Part shown: piece by piece, positions 10,960 through 20,498 of the stretch
How positions within the stretch are numbered: the first letter of the stretch is position 1
How the letters are laid out: every line of letters starts with the position of its first letter
Source: Mycobacterium shimoidei
Lineage (GTDB): Bacteria; Actinomycetota; Actinomycetes; Mycobacteriales; Mycobacteriaceae
Assembly (NCBI GenBank): GCA_002101905.1
Contig: LQPU01000062.1
Location: 108,868 to 172,867 of the forward strand
Length of the DNA stretch: 64,000 nucleotides
Direction: 5' to 3'
The notes under the pieces: generated by a model
Databases searched by the model: none
What the model was told of the DNA's origin: nothing
What the model saw: only the letters and a program-made list of their open reading frames with translations
Program-made: the position numbers and the translations under genes

Positions 10960-13900
10960 CGGACCGTCACCTTGACTGCCGGCGAGTACAACAGCCGGCC
11001 CGCACACCCGACCCGCACCAGCGCCCACCACTCCCCTGGCTCGACCCAGGCCGGCGGGGCCATGTCGAAACTCAATTCGGTTGTGCCGCCGGCAGATAAC
11101 GTTGCGCCCAGCGAGGCGGGGCCCATCCACTCCCATGTGCCCCACGGGCTGATCAGGTGCGCCTCCAGCGCCAGGTCCGCGCACGCCTCGGTACCCACCG
11201 CAGCGGTCAGCCGCGTGGACTCGCCGGCGCGCACCTCGACGTCGACCGGCTCGGCGGCGAAGTACACCAGCCGGCTGTCGTCGGTCGAGCCCACATTCAC
11301 CAGACAGACATCTTCGACCACCTGCCGCCACGACGGCGGCACGTCGTCGCCGGTGATGCGCAACTGGGCCCGCACCGGATAGATCCCCGGGCCGGCGCGC
11401 TTCGGCGTGGTGATCACCACGTCGGCCTCCAGGCAGGCGCCGGGTTCGAGGGTGAATGGCAGCCGCCCGGGCTTGGCCGTCCAGCCGGGCGGACATACCA
11501 CGTCCACCGTGCCAACCAACGCGGAGTCGGTGCAGTCGCTGGCCGCGGTCAAGCGCAGCGTGATCTTGTTGCCGAACACGGTGATCCGTTGTGGATGCAG
11601 GTGCGCGACGGCTGGCAGCCCGCCCAGCGGAGCCGGGCCGCGGTTGTGCAGCCAGTAGCGGGCATACAACGGCTGGGCGTTTTCGGTCTGCGGTCCCAGC
11701 GCGGTATCTGCGGCGTCGATCAGCGCGGGCATGTCGAGGCGGGCCAGCGCGGTTGCGATCTGATAGCCGTGCAACGCAGTGAACTTGCGGTGCCCCGACG
11801 GCGCCTCCAGCAGGTCGGCCGGGCGAAGTTTCGACACTGCGCCAAGCGATGACCGCACCGCGACGTCGGTTGTGGCGCCGTGCATTTCCACCAGCCGGAT
11901 GGCGATATCGCGCGGGTCGACGGGCGCCGCGCTGCCCCGTGCCAGCGGGTTGCCCGCCGCCTTCAACGCGCCGAGCTGCACCGTGCCGGCCGGCTCAACC
12001 TCGAGCAGCGAGCCGGTGGCCGGCAGCCTGCCGGATCGCCGGGAACACACCACCGCGTGCAACGGGTTATCGAATTCCGCGCTGCGCGAACAGGTTCCGG
12101 CCTGGCGCCAATCCCCGCCGCCGGACACCAGCGCATAGTCGAACGTGTGGGTCCAGTGCTGCAGCTGGAAGTTGGAGCCGTCGGGTGCGGTGCGCCGCGG
12201 CTCGTCGATCCACACACCGGACGGCCAGCCGGTGCAGGACCGCATCAGCGCGGTGTGCAGGGTGCCGTCGGTGTCGACGGCGAAGCTCGGCACTCCGCGG
12301 TTCAGCAGGGCGACGGTGTAGGGCTCGAAACTCTGGATTCCCGACGAGGTTTGCTGGGTGACGACGATCTCGGCGTCGGCGAGGTCGCCCACCAGCGACG
12401 CGATCGCCGGCGCGAGATCGGCGTCGTCTCGGCCGGCGATCACCAGTACCGGCAGGGCCCGCGGGTCGCGCAGGTCCGCGCCGGGCAGCCAGGTCTGTGC
12501 CAGTGGCGCCGCGGCCGGCACCCACACCCGAGCGCAGCCCTGGTCGGCCAGCTGGCGGTCCAGCTCGATGGTGTAGGCGGGATCGGCAGCTGCCAACACG
12601 GCTTTGGTGAACGCGTTCTGGCCCGGTCCGCCGAGCGCGATGCGGGTGTCCGGCAGGTTGGAATCAACGCTCAAATGTCCGTACCGCGGCTTGTCGGCGC
12701 TGCTGCACGTCGCGGTGACGCCGGCGCGAACCAGGGCGACCATCAACTCGCGGGCCAACGGGCCGGATTCCGGCTCCGCCGGTGAAACCACCTCGGCCAC
12801 CGACACCGCACGCACCGCGTCGCCGACGCGGACCCGCGCTGCCGAGGACAACCCGAACCAGCCGTAGGCGGGGTTGTCCAGCGTCCACGGGTGCTGCGCG
12901 GTGTCCACCGACTGTTCGGTGCCGGGATTGTGCAGCAGCGCGAACCCGCGCCCGACGACGGCGTCTCCTACCTCGCTGACCGGCATGGCGCCCGGCACCG
13001 GGCACGGCCAGCGAAGCCGCAGCAGGCGGTCGGAGCCGGTGAACTCGTCCACTGTGGTGCGGCAGTCGACCCGCGAGATCCCTTGCCACAGCGTGAGAAT
13101 CTGCGTGTAGCGCAGCACCGTGCCGATCCGGCCGCGGATGACCACCCGCTGGCCCAGTGCGCTGCGGTAGGCCTGCACCGTCGCCGCGGCTTCCGAGGAA
13201 CCGACGACCGGCCCGTTGGGCAGCAGATGCCACGGGCCCTCACCGCCGGTCGGGTGAGCCGGGTACTCGTCGTAGACCGCCAGCTCGTTGCCCAGCCGCC
13301 CGTCCGCGATCAGCTCCCGGTGGCCCAATGAGACCAGCGACGCCACCCCGCCGCCGCGCTCAGGGTCGACAACCAACCGGTAATACTCGTTGGCAATCAC
13401 GTTGCCGGACATCGGTTTCCAGCGCGAAGCCGTACCGGGCGCTACTCGATACGCTCGCCAGCCCAACGACGGCACCTCGTGGGCCACGAAGCTGAACAAC
13501 CCGCCGTCGTGCACACCCGGCACCTCGGTGCCATCGACATCCAGGATCCGCATCCCGTCGTCGAGCCCGACCGTGACGACGTCGGTTCGGCTGTGCCCCA
13601 ACGAGTTCCATACCACGACATCGCCGTCGACCGCGCTCGACAGCACCGCCAGCGAGTTATCCCGGGCCTGGCGGCCGAGTTCCCACGCGTCCCGCCAGCC
13701 GGTCAGCAGATCCAGGTACACCTGGTCGGATTCGGAGCCGGTGATCGCGTCGTGGTGCGCGCCGTAGGCCAGCTGCACCCACGCCTTGGCCAGCGCCGCC
13801 TGCGGATAATCGGCGCCGCCCAATGCCCCGGCGAACACGGCGAACTTCTCCGCATCCAGGACCGCGTTCTCGGCGGCACGGTTCGCCTGTTTGGTGTCGA

Positions 13901-15098
13901 TGAACGACACGTCCTTGCCGGTGTAGATCGGGTTCATGTCCCGGGTCTGCGGCGACAGCACCGACCCGTGCGCGTCCAGCTCGGCGCGGACCGCGGCGAA
14001 GAATTCCCGGGGCAGCGCGCACACGAATCGCGGCCAGGTGTAGCGAGCGCCCCAGTCCCGGTGAATCGCGGTGACCCACTTGTTCGGCGGCGTGTAGTCG
14101 GTGCCGACCGGCAGCAACACATTGCGGGTGAGCGCGACTTTGCGCAGTTGCTCGAAAAGCCGGTAGGTCTCCCTTTCGGCCTCGGCCAGCGACGCGGCGT
14201 CGTCCATGCCCCAGCCGGCCCCGTAATGCGCGGGCATGTAGTGGGTCAGCAGTCCACGACCCGACGGCGCGATCCACTCGAACTCGCTGCAGAACTGCAT
14301 GCCGCCAAGCCCGGCCTGGCTGTGCATCGGACCCCACTGGTGGTGCGGCCCGCGGGCCCACGAGCTCGAGGTCAGGCCGGCGTCGGCGGCCATGCCGGGG
14401 AACTGCGGATCGTGGCCGAACACGTCGAGCTGCCAGGCAGTTGCCGGGTCGGCGCCGAGCACGTGACGCTGAAAACCGCTGCCATGCACCAGGTTTCGAA
14501 TCGTTGTCTCGGGGCTGGTGAGGTTGGTGTTGGGCTCGTTGTAGGTGCCGCCCATGATCTCGACGCGGCCCTCTCTGATGAACCGCCGCAGGTCGGCGCG
14601 GTCCTCGGGGTGGGTGTCCCAGTACGGCTTGAGGTAGTCGACCTCGGCCAGCACGAATTTGTATTCCGGTTCGCGGCGGGCCATCTCCAGATGGGCGTGC
14701 ACGAGCTCAAACCCGTTCCGGCATTTGTCCGGCGGGTCCTGCCGCCACACGCTGGTGTAGGCGCCCTGGGTGTTCCACCACACCGGGTCGTAGTGGAAGT
14801 GGCTGATCATGAACATCGTCCAGCCCGGTTCGGCGACGGTGAACGAGAAGCTCAACGACTCGTCTTCGGCATGAACCCGGCCGATCCGGCGTTCGCCCAC
14901 CACCGGGTGGTCTACGGCGATCGGGACCTCGACGGCCTCCTGGCCGACCTGCGCGGTCGCTTCGCCGGCGAGGCCCTCACCGTCGACGCGCAGCACGGTC
15001 GGATCGGTGCATCCGCTGACGGTGACACGGGCCAGCTGCAGCGGCGCATCGGGCGGTCCGACGAAAAGCTCCGTCGACTCCGCAGCGATCACCCGCAT
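10956..15098 (-). CDS. Glycoside hydrolase family 38 alpha-mannosidase (Rv0648-like)
   Basis: Large (1380 aa) GH38 enzyme expected to hydrolyse alpha-mannosides using a catalytic Asp and Zn. The metal-site segment SHFHYDPVWWNTQGAY and the nucleophile region WQLDVFGHDPQFPG are visible, followed by the GH38 middle and C-terminal beta domains. A C-terminal beta-sandwich-like stretch (about residues 1180-1380) may be a NEW3-like accessory domain. No signal peptide is seen at the N-terminus (MRVIAAESTELFVGPP), so a cytoplasmic role in mannan/glycan recycling is likely. It is first in an operon with the Rv0649-like and ROK kinase genes. A very long antisense reading frame across it is a high-GC shadow. 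Confidence 0.92.
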   Translation of the reverse strand: MRVIAAESTELFVGPPDAPLQLARVTVSGCTDPTVLRVDGEGLAGEATAQVGQEAVEVPIAVDHPVVGERRIGRVHAEDESLSFSFTVAEPGWTMFMISHFHYDPVWWNTQGAYTSVWRQDPPDKCRNGFELVHAHLEMARREPEYKFVLAEVDYLKPYWDTHPEDRADLRRFIREGRVEIMGGTYNEPNTNLTSPETTIRNLVHGSGFQRHVLGADPATAWQLDVFGHDPQFPGMAADAGLTSSSWARGPHHQWGPMHSQAGLGGMQFCSEFEWIAPSGRGLLTHYMPAHYGAGWGMDDAASLAEAERETYRLFEQLRKVALTRNVLLPVGTDYTPPNKWVTAIHRDWGARYTWPRFVCALPREFFAAVRAELDAHGSVLSPQTRDMNPIYTGKDVSFIDTKQANRAAENAVLDAEKFAVFAGALGGADYPQAALAKAWVQLAYGAHHDAITGSESDQVYLDLLTGWRDAWELGRQARDNSLAVLSSAVDGDVVVWNSLGHSRTDVVTVGLDDGMRILDVDGTEVPGVHDGGLFSFVAHEVPSLGWRAYRVAPGTASRWKPMSGNVIANEYYRLVVDPERGGGVASLVSLGHRELIADGRLGNELAVYDEYPAHPTGGEGPWHLLPNGPVVGSSEAAATVQAYRSALGQRVVIRGRIGTVLRYTQILTLWQGISRVDCRTTVDEFTGSDRLLRLRWPCPVPGAMPVSEVGDAVVGRGFALLHNPGTEQSVDTAQHPWTLDNPAYGWFGLSSAARVRVGDAVRAVSVAEVVSPAEPESGPLARELMVALVRAGVTATCSSADKPRYGHLSVDSNLPDTRIALGGPGQNAFTKAVLAAADPAYTIELDRQLADQGCARVWVPAAAPLAQTWLPGADLRDPRALPVLVIAGRDDADLAPAIASLVGDLADAEIVVTQQTSSGIQSFEPYTVALLNRGVPSFAVDTDGTLHTALMRSCTGWPSGVWIDEPRRTAPDGSNFQLQHWTHTFDYALVSGGGDWRQAGTCSRSAEFDNPLHAVVCSRRSGRLPATGSLLEVEPAGTVQLGALKAAGNPLARGSAAPVDPRDIAIRLVEMHGATTDVAVRSSLGAVSKLRPADLLEAPSGHRKFTALHGYQIATALARLDMPALIDAADTALGPQTENAQPLYARYWLHNRGPAPLGGLPAVAHLHPQRITVFGNKITLRLTAASDCTDSALVGTVDVVCPPGWTAKPGRLPFTLEPGACLEADVVITTPKRAGPGIYPVRAQLRITGDDVPPSWRQVVEDVCLVNVGSTDDSRLVYFAAEPVDVEVRAGESTRLTAAVGTEACADLALEAHLISPWGTWEWMGPASLGATLSAGGTTELSFDMAPPAWVEPGEWWALVRVGCAGRLLYSPAVKVTVR

Positions 15099-15134
15099 GC
15101 CCGCACCTTACGACCGGTCGTGCGATTGCGGGGG

Positions 15135-15902
15135 TCACCGCCGGGACACGTCGACGATCAATGGCCGGTGATCCGAAATCGACAGCGGCGGCGCCGAGTG
15201 CGCTTCGGCAGCCAAGCCGGCGTCGTCGGTGAGGATGTAGTCGAGCTGACGGTCGGGAGTGTCGACCGGAAAGGTCCGCGCGGTGGCCAGCGAGCGCAGC
15301 CCGGTCCAGCGCTGCGGCGTCGGCGGGCTCATATTGAGATCCCCCATCAGCACGTGCGGCCCGGGCAGCCCACGCAGAGCGCGGATCAGCCTACGCAGCT
15401 GCACCCGATTCCACCCGGGAACGAACGACAGGTGGGTGTTGGCCACCGTGAGCTGGCCAAGATCGGTGTCGAGTCGCGCCAGCACCGCCGCCCGCGGCTC
15501 CTCGTTGACGATCTGCAGTTGGCGGGGTCCGGGCGGATACATCGGGAACTTCATGCCGACCCGCGGCAGCCGCAGCACCTGCCAGTTGGTCGCTGGATAC
15601 CGGGACAGCAGCGCGATGCCGTAGGCGGCGGTGCCCGGCTGCGCGTCGCCGGTGGCGGCCGTCCACGTCCTGCCGGGCGTACCGGCGATCGCCGCGACGA
15701 ACCGGTGACTGACCGCGCCCATCGCCTCGGCCGCCACGGCGGTCAGGTCGGCCCTCGCCGAGCGCGGCTGGTCGTAGTCCACCTCTTGCAGGGCCAGCAC
15801 GTCGGCGTCCAGCTGGCGCACACAATCGGCGAGTCTGTGTACGTCGACGTCGCCGTCACGCAGGCTGCGGCCGTGCAGGATGTTGAAGGTGGCCATCCGC
15901 AT
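15135..15902 (-). CDS. Endonuclease/exonuclease/phosphatase (EEP) family protein
   Basis: A 255-aa member of the Mg-dependent phosphodiesterase fold shared by exonuclease III, DNase I and sphingomyelinases. Visible catalytic motifs are TFNILHG (Asn), LALQEVDY (Glu), the VANTHLSF His, MGDLNM (Asp/Asn) and the terminal ISDHRPL (Asp-His). ATG 15902 is used; ATG 15896 is an alternative. It is divergent from the nucleotidyltransferase gene, with only about 30 bases between the starts. The substrate (nucleic acid, phospholipid or other phosphodiester) is unknown. Confidence 0.85.
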   Translation of the reverse strand: MRMATFNILHGRSLRDGDVDVHRLADCVRQLDADVLALQEVDYDQPRSARADLTAVAAEAMGAVSHRFVAAIAGTPGRTWTAATGDAQPGTAAYGIALLSRYPATNWQVLRLPRVGMKFPMYPPGPRQLQIVNEEPRAAVLARLDTDLGQLTVANTHLSFVPGWNRVQLRRLIRALRGLPGPHVLMGDLNMSPPTPQRWTGLRSLATARTFPVDTPDRQLDYILTDDAGLAAEAHSAPPLSISDHRPLIVDVSRR

Positions 15903-15936
15903 GGGTAACTACATACCCAGTTGAAAAGAGTTGGCG

Positions 15937-16485
15937 GTGTTCCCAAGCAATGAGGCGCTCCGTGAGGCGCTGCGATGCGCGGCCTCGGCGCTCAAGGCGC
16001 ATGGGCCGGAGTTCGCGCTGGCCGGCAGCTACGCGCTGTGGGTGTACGGCGGACCGGAACCGGTGCACGACGTGGACTTCGTCGTCGCCGAGCCCGACGT
16101 CGAAGCCGCCGCAAACACGCTGGGCAAGGCCGGGTTCAGCATCGACCGCACACCCGAAGACTGGCTGTTCAAGGCCTGCCTGGGCGGCGCCGTCGTTGAT
16201 GTGCTGCACCGGATCAACGGCGTGGCGGTCACCCCGGAACTGATCAGCTCGGCCGAAGAACGTGACGTGTTGGCGATCCGCCTGCCGGTGCTGGAGCCGA
16301 CGGTGGTGGTGATCCAGAAGCTGTGCGCGATGACCGAACACCACTGCGACTTCGCCGCGCTGCTGCCGTCGGTGCGCGCCGTGCGCGAGCGGATCGACTG
16401 GGACCGGGTGCGCGCCGAGACCGCCGGCAACGACTTCGCGGTGGCGTTTTTGGTGCTGACCGACCGGCTCGGTATCACGTCGTGA
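15937..16485 (+). CDS. Nucleotidyltransferase-fold protein
   Basis: A protein of about 182 aa with the minimal nucleotidyltransferase signature GSYALWVYG followed by HDVDFVVAE, where the two Asp would bind metal. It resembles AbiEii-type or UTase-like domains. I chose GTG 15937, preceded by AAAGAG; TTG 15931 has no usable spacing. It begins a forward run with a DinB protein 12 bases downstream. There is no cognate antitoxin next to it, so a toxin-antitoxin role is not supported. The function is unknown. Confidence 0.75.
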   Translation: MFPSNEALREALRCAASALKAHGPEFALAGSYALWVYGGPEPVHDVDFVVAEPDVEAAANTLGKAGFSIDRTPEDWLFKACLGGAVVDVLHRINGVAVTPELISSAEERDVLAIRLPVLEPTVVVIQKLCAMTEHHCDFAALLPSVRAVRERIDWDRVRAETAGNDFAVAFLVLTDRLGITS

Positions 16486-16497
16486 TAAGGACTACCC

Positions 16498-17100
16498 ATG
16501 CCCGCTCTGGCCCCGCCCGTCGCCGACGAACGAAGCGCGTTGCGCGAATACCTCGCCTATCACCAAAGCGCATACTTCGCGGTGTGCTACGGCCTGACCG
16601 ACGAACAGGCCCGCTCCACGCCCTCGGTCAGCGCGCTGTCGGTGGGCGGGCTGGTCAAGCACGCCACCGGTCTGCAGCGCACCTGGATGGCGCGAGTCGC
16701 CGCCGCCCCGGGTGCGCCGCCCAAGGACACCCGGCCGTTCGAGGTGATCACCAAGGAGTTCGCCGAGCAGCACGTGATGCGGCCCGAGGAGACGTTGGCC
16801 AGCTTGCTGCACGCGTTCCAGACGCAGAACGCCGAATCGCTCCGCCTGGTCGAAACTGCCGACCTGGATGCGGAAGTGCCGGTGCCAGAAGATATTCCGT
16901 GGTTCCCCACGAACACCAAGGCCTGGTCGGTGCGATGGGTGATCCTGCATGTGATCAACGAGCTGGCCCGCCACGCCGGCCACGCCGACATCATCCGGGA
17001 AAGCATCGACGGCGCCACCATGTACGAGTTGATCGCCGGCCTGGAGAACTGGGAGCCACAACCCTGGGTCACGCCCTGGAGAAAGCATGCTGACGCGTAG
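16498..17100 (+). CDS. DinB/DUF664-family protein
   Basis: A 200-aa four-helix protein of the DinB/YfiT superfamily. Members often use a His triad to bind a metal and some act as thiol-dependent transferases. The likely ligands are in VKHATGLQR and in LHVINELARHAGHAD. ATG 16498 lies 12 bases after the nucleotidyltransferase stop, and the gene overlaps the next hydrolase start by 14 bases, so these genes are cotranscribed. A mycothiol link is possible for the family but not shown here. Confidence 0.82.
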   Translation: MPALAPPVADERSALREYLAYHQSAYFAVCYGLTDEQARSTPSVSALSVGGLVKHATGLQRTWMARVAAAPGAPPKDTRPFEVITKEFAEQHVMRPEETLASLLHAFQTQNAESLRLVETADLDAEVPVPEDIPWFPTNTKAWSVRWVILHVINELARHAGHADIIRESIDGATMYELIAGLENWEPQPWVTPWRKHADA

Positions 17101-17980
17101 CGGCGTCGCCGGCGACGTCGAGATCTATTACGAGGACCTCGGCGACCCGAGCGACCCGCCGGTACTGCTGATCATGGGGCTGGGCGCGCAGCTGCCGATG
17201 TGGCCGGACGGGTTTTGCGAGCAGCTGGTCGACGCCGGCTATCGGGTCATCCGGTTCGACCACCGCGACACCGGCCTGTCGGCCAAGATGCACGGGCTGC
17301 GCGCCGACGGCACGGTCTATCGGCGAATCTGGCGCTACCTGTTCGGCAAGCCCAGCCCGGTGCCCTACACCCTGCTGGATATGACCCGCGACGTCGTCGG
17401 GCTGCTCGACCACCTCGCGGTCGACCGGGCGCATGTCGTCGGCGCCTCGATGGGCGGCATGATCGCGCAGATCCTGGCCGCCACCCAACCCGAGCGGGTG
17501 GCCTCGCTGGGCATCCTCATGTCGACCACCGGCAAGCGGTTCTCCGCGCCGCCGGCGTGGCGGGTGATCAGGCTGGCGTTCGACTCGCCCGGCCGGGACG
17601 CGTCCGATGAGGAGAAGCTGGCCTACGAGGTGCGCAACGTCGCGGTGTTCAACGGTCCCAACTTCCTGCCGCCCGAAGGCGAACTTCGTCGACGCGTGGA
17701 GCAGCTCGCCCAGCGCGGCAATTATCCGCAGGGCATGCTGCGCCAGTTCGACGCGGTGCTGGGCACCGGCAGCCTGCTGGAATACACCAAGGCGATCACC
17801 GTGCCCACCGTGGTGCTGCACGGCTCGGCCGATCCCATGCTGCGGCCGCGCAACGGCAAAGCGGTGGCCGCGGCCATCCCCGGGGCACGGTTCGTCGTGG
17901 TCGACGGCATGGGCCATGACCTGCCCGAGCCGGTGTGGTGCCCGATCGTCGAGGCACTCACCGAGAACTTCACCCGCTAG
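17087..17980 (+). CDS. Alpha/beta hydrolase, LipG-like paralogue 1
   Basis: A 297-aa serine hydrolase with the oxyanion-loop LLIMGLGAQ, the nucleophile elbow GASMGGM, the acid-loop GSADPMLRPRNG and the catalytic-His segment DGMGHDLPE. It is clearly related, by eye, to the LipG-like protein at 19487-20389, which lies on the other side of the UbiB-like kinase gene. ATG 17087 overlaps the DinB gene by 14 bases. The gene ends just before a long inverted repeat. Substrate unknown; lipid ester hydrolysis is likely from family membership. Confidence 0.88.
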   Translation: MLTRSGVAGDVEIYYEDLGDPSDPPVLLIMGLGAQLPMWPDGFCEQLVDAGYRVIRFDHRDTGLSAKMHGLRADGTVYRRIWRYLFGKPSPVPYTLLDMTRDVVGLLDHLAVDRAHVVGASMGGMIAQILAATQPERVASLGILMSTTGKRFSAPPAWRVIRLAFDSPGRDASDEEKLAYEVRNVAVFNGPNFLPPEGELRRRVEQLAQRGNYPQGMLRQFDAVLGTGSLLEYTKAITVPTVVLHGSADPMLRPRNGKAVAAAIPGARFVVVDGMGHDLPEPVWCPIVEALTENFTR

Positions 17981-18001
17981 CCCCCTTTTTGCCCCCCTTT
18001 T

Positions 18002-18073
18002 TTCGCCGCGAGCGGGCGTGGTTGTACGCCGACACGCCGCAGATCGCGTACAACTGCGCCCGCTCGCGGTGAA
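18002..18073. repeat. Long imperfect inverted repeat (intergenic palindrome)
   Basis: Arms of about 24-28 bases (starting CCGCGAGCGGGCG and ending GCCCGCTCGCGG) flank a loop of about 16 bases. Only two mismatches occur in the core 24 pairs (18006-18029 with 18046-18069). It follows a C/T-rich stretch just after the first hydrolase stop. It could act as a terminator or an interspersed palindromic element. No coding function. Confidence 0.75.
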
Positions 18074-18135
18074 GGTAGGGCCCCCGTGAGCTGTGTGATT
18101 CGGTAACGACCTGCGCAATTTGAGACACTGCGAGG

Positions 18136-19482
18136 ATGAGTTCCAACAATCATCGCGAGCTCGCGAAGCTGGACCGGGTGCCGTTGCCGGTCGAAGCGGC
18201 CCGCATCGGCGTGACGGGTTGGCAGCTCACCCGTACTGCGGCCCGCATCATCGCCCAGCTGCCCAGCCGCGGTCGCTGGCAGGAGAAGGCGATCAAGCAA
18301 CTCCCGCAGACCTTCGTTGACCTGGGCCCCACCTATGTGAAATTCGGCCAGATCATCGCATCCAGCCCGGGCGCGTTCGGCGAATCGCTGTCCCGGGAAT
18401 TCCGCGGACTGCTCGACCGGGTGCCGCCGGCGGACCCGCGCGAGGTGCACAAGCTCTTCGTCGAAGAGCTAGGTGCCGACCCCAAGGACCTGTTCGCCAG
18501 CTTCGAAGAGGAGCCGTTCGCGTCGGCCTCCATCGCGCAGGTGCACTACGCCACCCTGCACAGCGGCGAAGAGGTCGTCGTCAAGATCCAGCGGCCGGGA
18601 ATCCGCCGCCGGGTCGCCGCCGACTTGCAGATCCTCAAGCGCTTCGCGCAGGCCGTCGAACTGGCCAAGCTGGGTCGCCGGCTGTCCGCCCAGGACGTCG
18701 TCGCCGACTTCTCCGGCAACCTGGCCGAGGAGCTGGACTTCCGCCTGGAGGCCCAGTCGATGGAGGCCTGGGTGGCCCACCTTCATGCCTCTCCGCTGGG
18801 CAAAAACATCCGGGTGCCCACCGTGTACTGGAACTACACCACCGAACGGGTGCTGACGATGGAGCGGGTGCGCGGCATCCGCATCGACAACGTCGCCGAG
18901 ATTCGCAAGGCCGGGTTCGACGGCACCGAGCTGGTCAAGGCGCTCATTTTCAGCCTGTTCGAGGGCGGGCTGCGGCACGGGCTGTTCCACGGCGACCTGC
19001 ACGCCGGCAACCTCTACGTCGACGAGCAGGGGCGCATCGTGTTCTTCGACTTCGGGATCATGGGCCGCATCGACCCGCGCACCCGCTGGCTGCTGCGCGA
19101 GCTGGTCTACGCGCTGCTGGTGAAAAAGGACCACGCCGCCGCCGGCAAGATCGTCGTGCTGATGGGCGCCGTCGGCACCGTCAAGCCCGAGGCCCAGGCC
19201 GCCAAGGACTTGGAGAAGTTCTCCACACCACTCACCATGCAGACGCTCGGCGAGATGTCGTATGCCGACATCGGTCGGCAGCTCTCCGCGCTGGCCGACG
19301 CCTACGACGTCAAGCTGCCCCGTGAGCTGGTGCTGATCGGCAAGCAGTTCCTCTACGTCGAGCGGTACATGAAACTGCTGGCGCCGCGCTGGCAGATGAT
19401 GTCCGACCCGCAGCTGACCGGATATTTCGCCAACTTCATGGTCGAGGTCAGCCGCGAGCACCAAAGCGATGTCGAGGTCTAG
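18136..19482 (+). CDS. ABC1/UbiB (AarF)-family atypical kinase (Rv0647c-like)
   Basis: A 448-aa member of the ABC1 atypical kinase family, linked to quinone or lipid homeostasis. The hallmark KxGQ motif appears as KFGQIIASSPG, the A-rich nucleotide loop region as PFASASIAQVH, the catalytic Lys as VVVKIQRPG, and the catalytic/Mg motifs as HGDLHAGNLY and FFDFGIMG. There is no clear membrane anchor at the C-terminus. It is sandwiched between two related hydrolase genes and upstream of mycolate methyltransferase genes, matching Rv0647c. A lipid-related function is suggested by context only. Confidence 0.92.
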   Translation: MSSNNHRELAKLDRVPLPVEAARIGVTGWQLTRTAARIIAQLPSRGRWQEKAIKQLPQTFVDLGPTYVKFGQIIASSPGAFGESLSREFRGLLDRVPPADPREVHKLFVEELGADPKDLFASFEEEPFASASIAQVHYATLHSGEEVVVKIQRPGIRRRVAADLQILKRFAQAVELAKLGRRLSAQDVVADFSGNLAEELDFRLEAQSMEAWVAHLHASPLGKNIRVPTVYWNYTTERVLTMERVRGIRIDNVAEIRKAGFDGTELVKALIFSLFEGGLRHGLFHGDLHAGNLYVDEQGRIVFFDFGIMGRIDPRTRWLLRELVYALLVKKDHAAAGKIVVLMGAVGTVKPEAQAAKDLEKFSTPLTMQTLGEMSYADIGRQLSALADAYDVKLPRELVLIGKQFLYVERYMKLLAPRWQMMSDPQLTGYFANFMVEVSREHQSDVEV

Positions 19483-19486
19483 CCGA

Positions 19487-20389
19487 ATGGAACTTCGGCG
19501 CGGTACCGCCCGCTCGGGCGATCTGGAGATCTACTACGAGGACATGGGCAACCCGGACGACCCGCCGGTGCTGCTGATCATGGGGCTGGGCACCCAGCTG
19601 CTGATGTGGCGAACCGAGTTCTGCGAGAAGCTCATCGCCGAGGGTCTGCGCGTCATCCGCTACGACAACCGCGATGTCGGGCTGTCCAGCAAGACCGAGC
19701 GCACCCATTCCCCCGGCGCGCAGATCCCCCGGATGCTGCGGTTCTGGCTGGGGCTGCCGAGCCGAGCGCCCTACACGCTGGAGGACATGGCCGACGACGC
19801 CGCCGCGGTACTCGACCACCTGGGCATCGAGCGCGCCCACATCGTCGGGGCTTCGATGGGCGGGATGATCGCCCAGATTTTCGCGGCGCGCTTCGCCGAG
19901 CGGACGCGTTCGCTGGGGGTGATCTTCTCCAGCAACAACCAGCGGCTCTTACCTCCGCCGGCGCCGCGCGCCCTGATGGCGCTGCTCAAGGGACCGCCGC
20001 CGAGCTCACCCCGAGAGGTCGTCGTGGACAACGCGGTACGCGTCTCCCGGATCATCGGCAGCCCCGCCTACCCGGCGCCCGAGCACCGGGTCCGCAACGA
20101 CGCGATCGAGGCCTACGAGCGCAGCTACTACCCCTGGGGCATCGCCCGGCATTTCAACGCGATCCTGGGCAGCGGCAGCCTGAAACACTACAACCGGATG
20201 ATCAGCGCGCCGACCGTCGTCCTGCACGGTCTGGCCGACAAGCTGGTGCGGCCCGCCGGGGGGCGCGCGGTGGCCCAGTCCATCCGTGGCGCGCGGCTGG
20301 TGACCTTCGACGGCATGGGCCACGACCTGCCTGAGCAGCTGTGGGACCGGATCATCGGTGAGCTGACGGCCATCTTCGCGGCTGGCTGA
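19487..20389 (+). CDS. lipG: LipG-like alpha/beta hydrolase (Rv0646c-like), paralogue 2
   Basis: Serine hydrolase of about 300 aa with LLIMGLGTQ, nucleophile elbow GASMGGM, acid loop GLADKLVRPAGG and catalytic His in DGMGHDLPE. It shares long stretches with the hydrolase at 17087-17980. I chose ATG 19487 because GAGGT is 8 bases upstream and overlaps the UbiB stop; ATG 19469 would overlap the UbiB gene. LipG of M. tuberculosis is a membrane-associated phospholipase/thioesterase next to the mmaA cluster, the same context as here. Confidence 0.88.
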   Translation: MELRRGTARSGDLEIYYEDMGNPDDPPVLLIMGLGTQLLMWRTEFCEKLIAEGLRVIRYDNRDVGLSSKTERTHSPGAQIPRMLRFWLGLPSRAPYTLEDMADDAAAVLDHLGIERAHIVGASMGGMIAQIFAARFAERTRSLGVIFSSNNQRLLPPPAPRALMALLKGPPPSSPREVVVDNAVRVSRIIGSPAYPAPEHRVRNDAIEAYERSYYPWGIARHFNAILGSGSLKHYNRMISAPTVVLHGLADKLVRPAGGRAVAQSIRGARLVTFDGMGHDLPEQLWDRIIGELTAIFAAG

Positions 20390-20498
20390 TTTGTCGACTC
20401 GTTGGCCGAGCGGCATTCCCGTAGCATGGCTCGGGGGTTGGGGGTAAAAAGACGGCTCGCCGCAGCGCCGACATCATCGAAATCGGGAAGGCGCAGCT

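Noticed and set aside
13479..15908. 809-codon open frame on the + strand
   Set aside because: It is antisense to the GH38 alpha-mannosidase and EEP genes. Those have clear catalytic motifs and this frame has none.
15937..16485. Possible AbiEii/MNT-type toxin-antitoxin system
   Set aside because: The nucleotidyltransferase fold is visible, but there is no HEPN or AbiEi partner on either side; the neighbours are an EEP protein and DinB.
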